From: an uncultured Anaerolineae bacterium
Lineage (GTDB): Bacteria > Chloroflexota > Anaerolineae > Anaerolineales > Villigracilaceae
Direction of reading: 5' to 3'
Assembly: GCA_903882765.1 (NCBI GenBank)
Contig: CAIRYE010000314.1
Coordinates: 1-9,870, forward strand
Length of the DNA stretch: 9,870 nucleotides
The notes under the pieces were generated by a model. That model had not been told where the DNA came from. It did not search any database and saw only the letters and a program-made list of their open reading frames with translations. Numbering within the stretch: the stretch's first letter is position 1; each line of letters opens with the position of its first letter. Shown here piece by piece: positions 1 to 6,705 of the stretch. The translations under genes and the position numbers were made by a program.

Positions 1-1753
1 AAACCGGAGGTGTTCCTACCAAACTTGTCAGTAAATCGATGAAATGGCAGCCTTCTCCAATGATTCGACCGCCGCCAAGTTCTGGATCATGGGTCCAGTG
101 GTTGAGCGGTAAATATCCGGCGTTCACCCGATAGTGGATGTAAAACGGTTCGGTTCGATTGGAAAAAGATGCGCGTAGTTTTTGAACTAAAGGAGAGAAT
201 CTGCGATTGAACCCGACGGTTAGGATTCCTCGTGCGCCGGAGTTGATCGCCTCGATCACTTGATCTAATTGGGCTTGGTTCAATGCTAGCGGTTTTTCAA
301 CAAAGACATTTTTTCCTTTTTGTAATGCTTCAACAACAAGATTTGAGTGTGAGTTATGGCGAGTAAGGATCGCTACTGTATTGATGGTTGGATCTTGCAA
401 AACCTCTTCTTTTCCCGTACAGGCATAATGGAAACCAAATTTCTTGCCGGCGTGTGACGCGTTCAAACCATTGGAGGAGGAGATGCCTATCAATTCATAA
501 TCGGTTAATTTTTTAATTACAGGAAGAAGAGTAGCGTTGGCATACAATCCAGCGCCTATGACTCCTAATTTGATATTTGTTGGTTGCGGGATGTTGGGTG
601 TATTGAAGTAGATCTTTTCTCCCATTTGGGAAGTGGTATTTGAATAGCTAAGAACGACACCCAAGAACTTCTCATTGGTTTTCCCTGTGATCACTTCATA
701 GGCTTTATCCGCAAGACCTATCTCAAAACGGTGAGTGATCAAGGGTGTGACCAATAATTTTTTTGCGGCGATAAGGTCGATGATGGCTTGAAAATTTCTG
801 CCTTCGGTCCAACGAACATATCCTATAGGATAGTCGTTACCTTTTTCTTCGTAATGAGCGTCATATCTCCCAGGTCCATAAGACCGCGAGTTGATAAAGG
901 AGAGTTCTTTTTCGAAATACACTTTGCGCGGCATAGTTAGCCCGATCGCCCCTGTGGCGATAATTTTTGCCTTGTCGCGAGCGAGTGCGCCAGCTAATTC
1001 AATTGGGTCGTTGGAGGTGGTATCAGCGCAAATTACGACAGCGTCAAAACCACGATTACGCGTGAAGGAGGCACCAGAGTCTGTAGTGGTCTCGCGAAGG
1101 GAAGCTTGAACGCCAAATTGCTTCGCCAATTCAACGCGATCTGCCTGAGGATCGATACCGAACACATTGCAACCGGCAGCGCTGGCGATCTGAACCGTCA
1201 TAAGACCAAGTAGACCCAGACCAATTACCGCCACATTTTCGCCAACTTGGGTTTCGGCTAATCTAAATCCATGTAGCGCGATCGCGCCGAGGGTAGTGAA
1301 GGCAGCGCTTTCCAGATCTACTTCATCGGGTATGGGGGTAAGGAGGTTTTTGGGAACCAAATTGTATTCTGCGTGTACGGCATAACCACCACCGGAGCAG
1401 GCGACCCTTTGACCAACTTTAAAATCTTCCATCCCATCTCCAAGAGAGAGAATGATGCCAGAAGAAGAGTAGCCAAGCGGCATAGGGGTATCTAAGCGGT
1501 TGAAAGTTGCTTCGAGCGTCGCCACTAAGCCTTCGCGTTTGATCTTATCCACTACTTGCTTTACCAAGTCCGGTCGTGATCGGGCTTTTCCTACCAGACT
1601 TTTTTCGCCAAACTCAACCAGCATTCTTTCGGTTCCAGCGGAAACCAAGGAATTGGTAACCTTTACCAACGCTTGCCCGAATTGCGGGGTGGGGGTTGGA
1701 ATGTCTTGAATTGTTGTTTTTCCATCGCGCATATTTTGAGTGACTTGTTTCAT
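1..1753 (-). CDS. Bi-domain oxidoreductase: MDR dehydrogenase fused to Gfo/Idh/MocA oxidoreductase (partial, 3' end off window)
   Basis: Reading left from ATG at 1753-1751, an uninterrupted frame of 584 codons runs off the window; full family members are roughly 700 residues, so about the last sixth is missing. Residues 1-350 form a medium-chain dehydrogenase domain (SAGTERM at 38-44, GYSSSG at 94-99, Rossmann motif VIGLGLLGL around 176-184). Residues from about 390 form a Gfo/Idh/MocA domain (GVIGAG near 395, the catalytic-type EKP near 486-488, then GFNRRFSP and a GEGCHFIDL segment near the edge). The usual MDR zinc ligands are absent: no Cys in the position of GxCGSD, and GHE is replaced by GYS. 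The structural four-Cys lobe is also missing, so the first half is probably zinc-independent. A GAGGA ribosome site at 1765-1761 lies 7 nt before the start. In this family the gene often accompanies surface-polysaccharide genes; substrate and reaction are unknown. Neighbours on the left are not visible. Confidence 0.88.
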   Translation of the reverse strand, partial: MKQVTQNMRDGKTTIQDIPTPTPQFGQALVKVTNSLVSAGTERMLVEFGEKSLVGKARSRPDLVKQVVDKIKREGLVATLEATFNRLDTPMPLGYSSSGIILSLGDGMEDFKVGQRVACSGGGYAVHAEYNLVPKNLLTPIPDEVDLESAAFTTLGAIALHGFRLAETQVGENVAVIGLGLLGLMTVQIASAAGCNVFGIDPQADRVELAKQFGVQASLRETTTDSGASFTRNRGFDAVVICADTTSNDPIELAGALARDKAKIIATGAIGLTMPRKVYFEKELSFINSRSYGPGRYDAHYEEKGNDYPIGYVRWTEGRNFQAIIDLIAAKKLLVTPLITHRFEIGLADKAYEVITGKTNEKFLGVVLSYSNTTSQMGEKIYFNTPNIPQPTNIKLGVIGAGLYANATLLPVIKKLTDYELIGISSSNGLNASHAGKKFGFHYACTGKEEVLQDPTINTVAILTRHNSHSNLVVEALQKGKNVFVEKPLALNQAQLDQVIEAINSGARGILTVGFNRRFSPLVQKLRASFSNRTEPFYIHYRVNAGYLPLNHWTHDPELGGGRIIGEGCHFIDLLTSLVGTPPV

Positions 1754-1778
1754 AATTTTTTCCTCGAGTATGGTTTGA

Positions 1779-1807
1779 ATTATAAGACGTAATCCACTTT
1801 GTTTTAG
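1779..1807 (-). promoter_or_regulatory. Putative promoter of the bi-domain oxidoreductase
   Basis: A perfect TATAAT lies on the minus strand at 1784-1779, 25 bases upstream of the ATG at 1753. The matching -35 position, 17 bp away (1807-1802), reads CTAAAA and is weak. The call rests on the -10 box and its position in the divergent gap. Confidence 0.35.
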
Positions 1808-1814
1808 TAATGAG

Positions 1815-1843
1815 GTGAATTCGTTTGTCCAAATTGGTATAAT
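1815..1843 (+). promoter_or_regulatory. Putative promoter of the M29 aminopeptidase
   Basis: A perfect TATAAT at 1838-1843 lies 28 bases before the ATG at 1872. With a 17-bp spacer the -35 box is GTGAAT (1815-1820), a partial match only. It faces the leftward promoter in the same 118-bp gap. Its position argues against translation starting at the upstream in-frame GTG at 1815. Confidence 0.45.
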
Positions 1844-1871
1844 TACGGTAGTAAAAACTACAGGAGATAAA

Positions 1872-2972
1872 ATGACTGATATTAGAGTAGAAAGATTCGC
1901 AGATGTTTTGGTACGGTATTCAACTAAGATTGTTCCGGGTGATCGTGTTCTGATCAGCGCTACAACCGCGGCAGAGCTTCTTGTGCGTGAGTTATACAAA
2001 AAGATCATTGAAGTGGGCGGGCACCCTCAGGTTTTAATGGAGTTTCCTGAGCAAAATGAGATCTTGATCACGAAGGGGAACGATGACCAACTGAACTTTA
2101 AACCGCCTTTTTTGGAATATGCTTACGATCATTTTGAATCGCGGATCAGCATCATGTCCTCTATGAATCCGCGTGCCTTGGGACAAGTAGATCCGGCTAG
2201 GTTGGGAAAACGACAGAGCGCGATGCGCTCGATCCTTGAAACGCAAATGCGGCGCGGTGGAACGGGTGAGTTGAAATGGAACACCACTCTTTATCCAACG
2301 GAAGGTTATGCCAAAGAGGCGGGGATGTCACTTAAAGAGTACGAGGACTTTGTTTTTAATGCCTGCCATGTAAATGAATCTGATCCTGTGGCTTTTTGGA
2401 AAAAAGTTCAGGCCGATCAGGAAGAGATCGTGAAGAGAGTTAATGGCCATGAATGGTTTGAACTCAAAGGACCAAATGTTGACCTCAAGATCTCGACCAA
2501 AGGCAGAACGTTTGTAAATTGCTGCGGCGATAAGAATATGCCGGATGGCGAGGTGTTTACTGGACCTGTAGAAAACTCCGCTAGTGGATGGGTGAAGTAC
2601 ACCTATCCAGCGATCTACAACGGTGTTGCGGTAGAAGGCATTGAGTTGGTATTTGAAGAGGGAAAGGTAGTAAAAGCAACTGCGGAGAAGAACGAAAAAT
2701 TCTTATTGCAGATGTTAGATTCTGACGCTGGCTCCCGATATCTTGGTGAATTCGCGATCGGTACCAATTTTGATATCACGAAATTTACTGGAAATATCCT
2801 TTTTGATGAAAAGATCGGTGGTTCCTTCCATATGGCGTTAGGGGCAGGTTATCCTGAAACTGGCTCGACCAATAAGAGCGTGATCCATTGGGATATGATC
2901 TGTGATATGCGTACAGATTCTGAAATTCGCATGGATGGCGATCTGTTGTATAAAAATGGCAAGTTCATTTAG
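1872..2972 (+). CDS. Family M29 metallo-aminopeptidase (AmpS/AmpT type)
   Basis: This is a 366-residue cytoplasmic exopeptidase that removes N-terminal amino acids using a two-metal centre. Length and residues match peptidase family M29 (thermophilic aminopeptidases AmpS, AmpT and PepS). The C-terminal half carries all expected metal ligands and active-site residues: Glu227 in NMPDGEVFTGP, Glu293 in LGEFAIGTN, His320 in GGSFHMALG, Tyr327 in AGYPETG, and His339 and Asp341 in HWDMICDM. No signal peptide is visible. The ATG at 1872 is preferred because AGGAG at 1862-1866 lies 5 nt upstream; the longer in-frame GTG start at 1815 would add 19 residues encoded across the probable promoter. The gene stands alone, divergent from the fused oxidoreductase, and ends before a strong terminator. 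It likely serves general peptide turnover; the natural substrate cannot be read from sequence. Confidence 0.95.
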   Translation: MTDIRVERFADVLVRYSTKIVPGDRVLISATTAAELLVRELYKKIIEVGGHPQVLMEFPEQNEILITKGNDDQLNFKPPFLEYAYDHFESRISIMSSMNPRALGQVDPARLGKRQSAMRSILETQMRRGGTGELKWNTTLYPTEGYAKEAGMSLKEYEDFVFNACHVNESDPVAFWKKVQADQEEIVKRVNGHEWFELKGPNVDLKISTKGRTFVNCCGDKNMPDGEVFTGPVENSASGWVKYTYPAIYNGVAVEGIELVFEEGKVVKATAEKNEKFLLQMLDSDAGSRYLGEFAIGTNFDITKFTGNILFDEKIGGSFHMALGAGYPETGSTNKSVIHWDMICDMRTDSEIRMDGDLLYKNGKFI

Positions 2973-3009
2973 ACAACCAATTGTTGTGTGAACAAAAATT
3001 TTTCTAATA

Positions 3010-3039
3010 AAAAGCCGCGGGGGTATCTCCGCGGCTTTT
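3010..3039. terminator. Bidirectional rho-independent terminator
   Basis: A perfect 11-bp stem (AAAAGCCGCGG at 3010-3020 with CCGCGGCTTTT at 3029-3039) encloses an 8-nt loop. GC-rich core pairs are flanked by A and T tracts on both sides, so it can stop the aminopeptidase transcript from the left and the mmsA transcript from the right. It lies in the 76-bp gap between these convergent genes, 9 bases beyond the mmsA stop. Confidence 0.93.
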
Positions 3040-3048
3040 GGTAATCTC

Positions 3049-4518
3049 CTAAAATTTTCTTGCCCAATCTTTAGGCCATCTTTCGACAACCACCTTCTTC
3101 TGGGTGAAGAATTCTACCGCATCCATTCCTTGACCGTGCATATCACCGAAGAATGAATCTTTCCATCCTGAAAAAGGAAAGAAAGCCATTGGGGCGGCAA
3201 CGCCGATATTGATGCCGATATTCCCTGCTTCTACTTCATTACGGAATTTGCGAGCGGCAGATCCACTGGCTGTGAACAAGCTCGCTTGATTGCCATAGCG
3301 ACCTTGGTTAGCCAATTGGATGGCTTCTTCAATGGTATTAACGTGCATCATGCTTAGAACTGGGCCAAATATCTCTGTGGTGGAAAGCTCGTTCCCGGGA
3401 AGAACATCTGTTAGGATGGTTGGGCGAATGAAAGAGCCGCTTTCAAAACCTGAGATCTTCGTTCCACGACCATCGACAGGAATTCCCGCGCCTTGACTGA
3501 TGCCTTTGGCGATCAACTCTTCGATCCTTTGCTTGCTTCCGCCATTGATGACCGGCCCCATTTGGATGCCGGATTCGAGCCCATATCCAACGGTTCGTGA
3601 ACTCGCCGCGTCACAAATGCTTTCTAAAAATTCGTTTTTGGCTTCGCCAACCGTAACCGCCCAAGAGACCGCCAAACAGCGTTGCCCGGCGCAGCCAAAG
3701 GCAGAATCAGCGATGATCTTCGTTGCCATATCCATATCCGCGTCTGGCATGATGATAACCGGGTTTTTTGCCCCGCCTTGGGCCTGAACGCGCTTTCCAT
3801 TTTCGGCAGCTCGGCGGTAAATATATTGAGCTGTGGTGCTTGACCCAACAAATGTAATAGCACGGATCGCTGGGTGATCGAGGATCGCGTCAACCACATC
3901 TTTTGTGCCATGAACCATATTGATCACACCTGCGGGTAAATTCAATTGGTCGATGAGTTTGAAAATCAACATCATAGTCATCGGAACTTTTTCGGATGGT
4001 TTGATGATGTAAGTGCTACCAAGCGCTAAGACATAGGGCAAATACCAGAAGGGGATCATGCCTGGGAAATTAAATGGAGCGACCGTGGCGCAAACACCTA
4101 CAGGTTGTCGAAGCATCATCTCATCGATGCCGGGGGCGATATCCTCACTGATCTCACCTTTGCTCATCATCGGAATGCCGCAAGCTACCTCTACATTTTC
4201 GATCGCTCTGCGCATTTCCGCCTTTGCTTCATCTAACGTCTTACCGCATTCTTTGGTGATCGTGCGGGAGATTTCTTCAAGATTATCTTCTAATAAGAAT
4301 TTTAATTTAAATAAATATTGGATCCGATCTTGGGCGGGTACCTTCTTCCACTCTGTCAAAGCCTTGGATGCGGCATCAGCAGCATCCTTTACTGAACTTT
4401 TATCACCTACCGGAGTTTTTGCTTCGATTGTTCCGGTTGCTGGGTTGATCACATCGATAAATTCCGAAGCAATTGGTTCTACCCATTTTCCATTAATGTA
4501 ATTCAATATCTTCATCAT
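3049..4518 (-). CDS. mmsA: CoA-acylating (methyl)malonate-semialdehyde dehydrogenase
   Basis: This 489-residue enzyme belongs to the aldehyde dehydrogenase superfamily, MmsA/IolA branch. Family members convert methylmalonate semialdehyde to propionyl-CoA or malonate semialdehyde to acetyl-CoA, with NAD+ and CoA and loss of CO2. Visible motifs are MRRAIENVEVACGIP in the N-terminal third, RQPVGV followed by APFNFP, the NAD-binding FVGSS (223-227), the branch hallmark VQAQGGAKN (ending at Asn252), and FGCAGQRCLAVS with catalytic Cys281 preceded by Arg280. GGAKN replaces the general-base Glu segment of ordinary hydrolytic ALDHs, as expected for a CoA-dependent enzyme. Length is typical (about 485-500). 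The first of two tandem ATG codons is chosen because GGAG (4529-4526) lies 7 nt upstream. No other valine, inositol or beta-alanine pathway gene is nearby, so which semialdehyde it uses in vivo is open. Confidence 0.93.
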   Translation of the reverse strand: MMKILNYINGKWVEPIASEFIDVINPATGTIEAKTPVGDKSSVKDAADAASKALTEWKKVPAQDRIQYLFKLKFLLEDNLEEISRTITKECGKTLDEAKAEMRRAIENVEVACGIPMMSKGEISEDIAPGIDEMMLRQPVGVCATVAPFNFPGMIPFWYLPYVLALGSTYIIKPSEKVPMTMMLIFKLIDQLNLPAGVINMVHGTKDVVDAILDHPAIRAITFVGSSTTAQYIYRRAAENGKRVQAQGGAKNPVIIMPDADMDMATKIIADSAFGCAGQRCLAVSWAVTVGEAKNEFLESICDAASSRTVGYGLESGIQMGPVINGGSKQRIEELIAKGISQGAGIPVDGRGTKISGFESGSFIRPTILTDVLPGNELSTTEIFGPVLSMMHVNTIEEAIQLANQGRYGNQASLFTASGSAARKFRNEVEAGNIGINIGVAAPMAFFPFSGWKDSFFGDMHGQGMDAVEFFTQKKVVVERWPKDWARKF

Positions 4519-4554
4519 GCGGTTTCTCCACTTGATTTTATTTTCTTAAATTCT

Positions 4555-4583
4555 ATCTTAATACCACGTGAAGATATATGGAA
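4555..4583 (-). promoter_or_regulatory. Weak candidate promoter of mmsA
   Basis: On the minus strand TTCCAT (4583-4578), a 17-bp spacer and TAAGAT (4560-4555) lie 36 bases before the mmsA start. Both boxes are partial matches. The rest of 4519-4672 shows nothing else recognisable, although mmsA needs a promoter here because a terminator isolates it from the permease gene. Confidence 0.25.
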
Positions 4584-4672
4584 TTCGCGCGTTGGTCGAG
4601 AACCTGATAAGAAAGGATCGACCGTCTATGTATTTATGAGGTTTGAGGGTTGTGAGGGGGAAAGAATGGATA

Positions 4673-4713
4673 AAATATTCTCGAAAAGGCATTTAACCCG
4701 TTCGAGAATATTT
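4673..4713 (-). terminator. Terminator of the FTR1 permease gene
   Basis: A perfect 13-bp inverted repeat (AAATATTCTCGAA at 4673-4685, TTCGAGAATATTT at 4701-4713) with a 15-nt loop starts 6 bases after the permease stop. On the minus strand it is followed by a short T-rich tract. The stem is AT-rich, but position and perfection support a terminator that separates the permease from mmsA. Confidence 0.72.
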
Positions 4714-4719
4714 GATAGA

Positions 4720-5529
4720 TCAGGAGGACTTGGCGGTTGATTGACCTCGAACAAAAAACACGATCGTGCCAAAATAGACCAAATATGAAATTACTTCTGT
4801 TAGAGAGGGATTTCCATTAAACCCGAAAAGTGCTTTGAAGATGGACCCGACGTTTCCGCTATCGCTGATCAGCCAGTTGATATCCCAAAGAGGATCTATG
4901 ATAGCGGGGATAATTCCAGCTTCATTGAGTTCGTGAACGCCATATGCCACCATGCCGGCTGCCATAACGATGAGTAATAAATTTGTGACTTGAAAGAACT
5001 TTTTGATATCTAACTTGATAGCAGAACTAAAAAGAGCCCAACCAAGAATCACGGCCGAAACGAGCCCGAGAAATGCGCCAAGGGCGGCGAGGATGGGGTT
5101 TGACGCGGTATTTACCGCTAATAGAAACAGCGATAATTCGACACCTTCCCGGAAAACAGCAAAAAATGCTACCAAAAATAAGCCAGAGGTTGTTTTGGTT
5201 GATAAGACATTTCGAGTTTTTTGTTCTAACTCATTTTTTAAATTTGGGGCGGTTCGGGTCATCCAAAAGATCATCCAGGTTAGCACACCGGCGGCCAACA
5301 GCATGGTTGAACCTTCAAATATTTGCTGATTTGTGCCTGTAAATTCCATTTTCAATATATTTAATAGGATTGAAATCACTAAGCAAAGGACCACCGAGGC
5401 CGCAACTCCGAACCAAACATGGGTCTTGAGTTCCTTTCGGTCCAATTTTTGTAGCGCGCCTAAAACAATGCCGATAATAAGGGCGGCTTCTAAACCCTCG
5501 CGTAATGATAATAAATAACTTGATGCCAT
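4720..5529 (-). CDS. FTR1-family iron permease (EfeU-like)
   Basis: A 269-residue integral membrane protein of the FTR1/Fip1/EfeU family, which imports iron across the cytoplasmic membrane. Both family signature RExxE motifs are present: REGLE at 10-14 in the first membrane segment and REGVE at 127-131 in the fourth. Hydrophobic segments lie near 6-25, 40-58, 72-90, 115-138, 145-168, 178-197 and 243-261, giving the usual seven. Glu72 in FEGSTMLLAAG and the HE pair at 199-200 are further polar residues within or beside membrane segments. The start is set by GGAG (5537-5534) 4 nt before ATG, and the first RExxE sits at the same short distance from the N-terminus as in EfeU. EfeO and EfeB partners are not visible in the window. 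The divergent metalloregulator and palindromes next to the promoter indicate repression by metal sufficiency. Iron is the expected substrate from the family, not proven. Confidence 0.93.
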   Translation of the reverse strand: MASSYLLSLREGLEAALIIGIVLGALQKLDRKELKTHVWFGVAASVVLCLVISILLNILKMEFTGTNQQIFEGSTMLLAAGVLTWMIFWMTRTAPNLKNELEQKTRNVLSTKTTSGLFLVAFFAVFREGVELSLFLLAVNTASNPILAALGAFLGLVSAVILGWALFSSAIKLDIKKFFQVTNLLLIVMAAGMVAYGVHELNEAGIIPAIIDPLWDINWLISDSGNVGSIFKALFGFNGNPSLTEVISYLVYFGTIVFFVRGQSTAKSS

Positions 5530-5595
5530 GTTGCTCCAATGTCACAGAAAATTAATAGATTGTATTGTAGTGATAGTAAGTCGTAAATATAAAAG

Positions 5596-5609
5596 TTAGT
5601 ATATACTAA
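5596..5609. promoter_or_regulatory. 14-bp perfect palindrome, candidate metalloregulator operator
   Basis: TTAGTATATACTAA is identical on both strands. Its TTAG...CTAA ends resemble the outer bases of iron-regulator (DtxR/IdeR) operators. It covers the -10 box of the permease promoter and lies upstream of the divergent DtxR-family gene, its likely binder. Binding is inferred. Confidence 0.55.
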
Positions 5610-5626
5610 TTATATTGAACGGTCAA
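5598..5626 (-). promoter_or_regulatory. Promoter of the FTR1 permease gene
   Basis: On the minus strand TTGACC (5626-5621), exactly 17 bp, then TATACT (5603-5598) form a good sigma-70-type promoter, 68 bases upstream of the permease start. The -10 box lies within the 14-bp palindrome and the -35 box within the larger inverted repeat, so a protein bound at either site would block it. Confidence 0.62.
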
Positions 5627-5633
5627 TATAATT
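5608..5633. promoter_or_regulatory. 26-bp inverted repeat, candidate second operator
   Basis: Two 11-bp arms (AATTATATTGA and TCAATATAATT) match perfectly around a 4-bp centre ACGG, in which only one base pair breaks the symmetry. It adjoins and shares two bases with the 14-bp palindrome. It includes the permease -35 box and, on the plus strand, a TATAAT at 5627-5632 that could serve the regulator gene, although no good -35 box accompanies it. There is no T tract suited to a terminator, so an operator is the better reading. Confidence 0.55.
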
Positions 5634-5681
5634 TGACAACTTATATCTAATTTAGCAGAAAGAATTCCGGGACTGAATGAA

Positions 5682-6341
5682 ATGAACACAAAACCTACTC
5701 ACACTGTGGAAGATTATTTAATGAGAATGATTGTTATGGAACGTGATCATGGTGAGATCGTAGCTGCGCGATTGGCGGAACTGCTAAATGTTGCCCCGCC
5801 AACTGTCGCCATGACACTAAGGAGAATGGAACGTGATGGGTTTGTGGTTGGTCGAGGACGGAAAAGTATGCAGTTGACCGAATTAGGAAAGACTTTGGCC
5901 CGCGGTGTTACTCGGCGACATATGTTGATCGAGTGGTTACTGATCAAGGTCTTTAACGTCCCGCTACCTCAAGTTCATGACGAAGCGCACGGGTTGGAAC
6001 ATGCAATCACTCCATTGCTGGAATCAAAAATGGAGGAAATTCTTGGCGATCCTAAAGTTTGCCCGCATGGAAACCCGATGCCTGGTTGTGATGAATTTGT
6101 CAGCGGCTGGCGTTCATTGGTCAGCGTCCAGCCTGGTTCAGTGGTTACTATTCGCAGAATCCACGAACATGCCGAGGATAACCATGAACTGTTGAAGTAT
6201 TTGATCGAGAAAAATTTACTGCCGGGTTCTTTGGTAAAAGTTCTCTCGGTTCTCCCTTTCAATCAAACCTGTTCTATAGAAGCAAATGGCCAAGTGGAAA
6301 CACTTGGCCTGGTTACTGCTGGGTTCATTTTTGTTGAATAA
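5682..6341 (+). CDS. DtxR/MntR-family metal-dependent transcriptional regulator with FeoA-like C-terminal domain
   Basis: 219 residues in three parts: a winged helix-turn-helix (about 8-72, with recognition region VAPPTVAMTLRRMERDG), a dimerisation/metal domain (about 73-140, containing RRHMLIE, VHDEAHGLEH and FGNPIPG-like HGNPMPGCDEF) and a FeoA/SH3-like domain (about 148-219). Aligned by eye to DtxR, ligands His79, Glu83, His98, Glu105 and His106 correspond to His80, Glu84, His99, Glu106 and His107. DtxR Met10 is replaced by Asp11, as in MntR, and DtxR Cys102 by His103. Iron or manganese specificity therefore cannot be assigned from motifs; the divergent FTR1 permease favours iron. The expected action is repression of the permease through the palindromes at 5596-5633. 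The ribosome site is weak (GGGA at 5669-5672, 9 nt before ATG). The 3' end carries a strong hairpin and nearly touches the convergent rhodanese gene. Confidence 0.93.
   Translation: MNTKPTHTVEDYLMRMIVMERDHGEIVAARLAELLNVAPPTVAMTLRRMERDGFVVGRGRKSMQLTELGKTLARGVTRRHMLIEWLLIKVFNVPLPQVHDEAHGLEHAITPLLESKMEEILGDPKVCPHGNPMPGCDEFVSGWRSLVSVQPGSVVTIRRIHEHAEDNHELLKYLIEKNLLPGSLVKVLSVLPFNQTCSIEANGQVETLGLVTAGFIFVE
6288..6309. other. Perfect 9-bp hairpin with GAAA tetraloop inside the 3' end of the regulator gene
   Basis: GGCCAAGTG (6288-6296), GAAA (6297-6300) and CACTTGGCC (6301-6309) form a stem closed by a GNRA-class loop in the plus-strand RNA. It lies 32 bases before the stop codon. No T tract follows on either strand, so it is not a canonical terminator, but it could stabilise the mRNA end or pause convergent transcription. 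Confidence 0.5.
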
Positions 6342-6346
6342 GGATT

Positions 6347-6700
6347 TTAGTAAAAACCAATGGAAGGATCTACTTCTGTGGCGAAAGCATCGATTCCGCC
6401 CTTTAAACTTAGAACATTTCGCCAACCGCCTCGCATCATCCACTTGGTAACACTCGCGGAGCGAACACCATGGTGACAAATGACAATTATTTCTACATTC
6501 TTATCACCAAATTCTGGCGGAAAAGCTTCGAATTGGTCGACCGCTAAAACGCTCATTGGTAAGGTTACCAAATTGGGAGAGCTAAGTTTGGCAAGTTCCA
6601 ACTCCCACGGTTCTCTTACATCTAAAAGATAAGGTGGGTTTATCGCATTCATTCTCTGCGCTAATTCTGATGGATCAATTTCTGGAATCTCAGAAAACAT
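6347..6700 (-). CDS. Single-domain rhodanese-like protein
   Basis: 117 residues, one rhodanese domain, presumably cytoplasmic because no signal peptide is seen. The N-terminal LDVREPWE (26-33) and the active-site loop CHHGVRS with Cys75 are intact; the domain ends with the common LKGGIDAF segment (99-106). Family members carry sulfur as a persulfide on this Cys for thiosulfate sulfurtransfer or sulfur-carrier roles; the physiological partner is unknown. It is the second gene of a leftward pair: its ATG lies 5 bp after the stop of the UPF0316 gene, and GGAG (6716-6713), located inside that upstream gene, lies 12 nt before the start. It ends 5 bp from the stop of the convergent metalloregulator, with no separate terminator visible. 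Confidence 0.9.
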   Translation of the reverse strand: MFSEIPEIDPSELAQRMNAINPPYLLDVREPWELELAKLSSPNLVTLPMSVLAVDQFEAFPPEFGDKNVEIIVICHHGVRSASVTKWMMRGGWRNVLSLKGGIDAFATEVDPSIGFY

Positions 6701-6705
6701 TATAT

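Noticed and set aside
1815..1871. In-frame GTG start that would extend the aminopeptidase by 19 residues
   Set aside because: The extension crosses a perfect TATAAT and has no ribosome site, whereas ATG at 1872 has AGGAG at ideal spacing and gives the usual family N-terminus.
4058..4501. Plus-strand open frame of 147 codons
   Set aside because: It lies entirely antisense to mmsA, whose motifs are intact, and its translation resembles no protein family.
4594..4623. Short inverted repeat GGTCGA...TCGACC upstream of mmsA
   Set aside because: Only 6 bp with an 18-nt spacer, which is expected by chance at this length.
5633..5661. TTGACA at 5633-5638 as the -35 box of the regulator gene
   Set aside because: The matching -10 position (5656-5661, CAGAAA) does not resemble TATAAT, so the regulator's promoter is left undecided.
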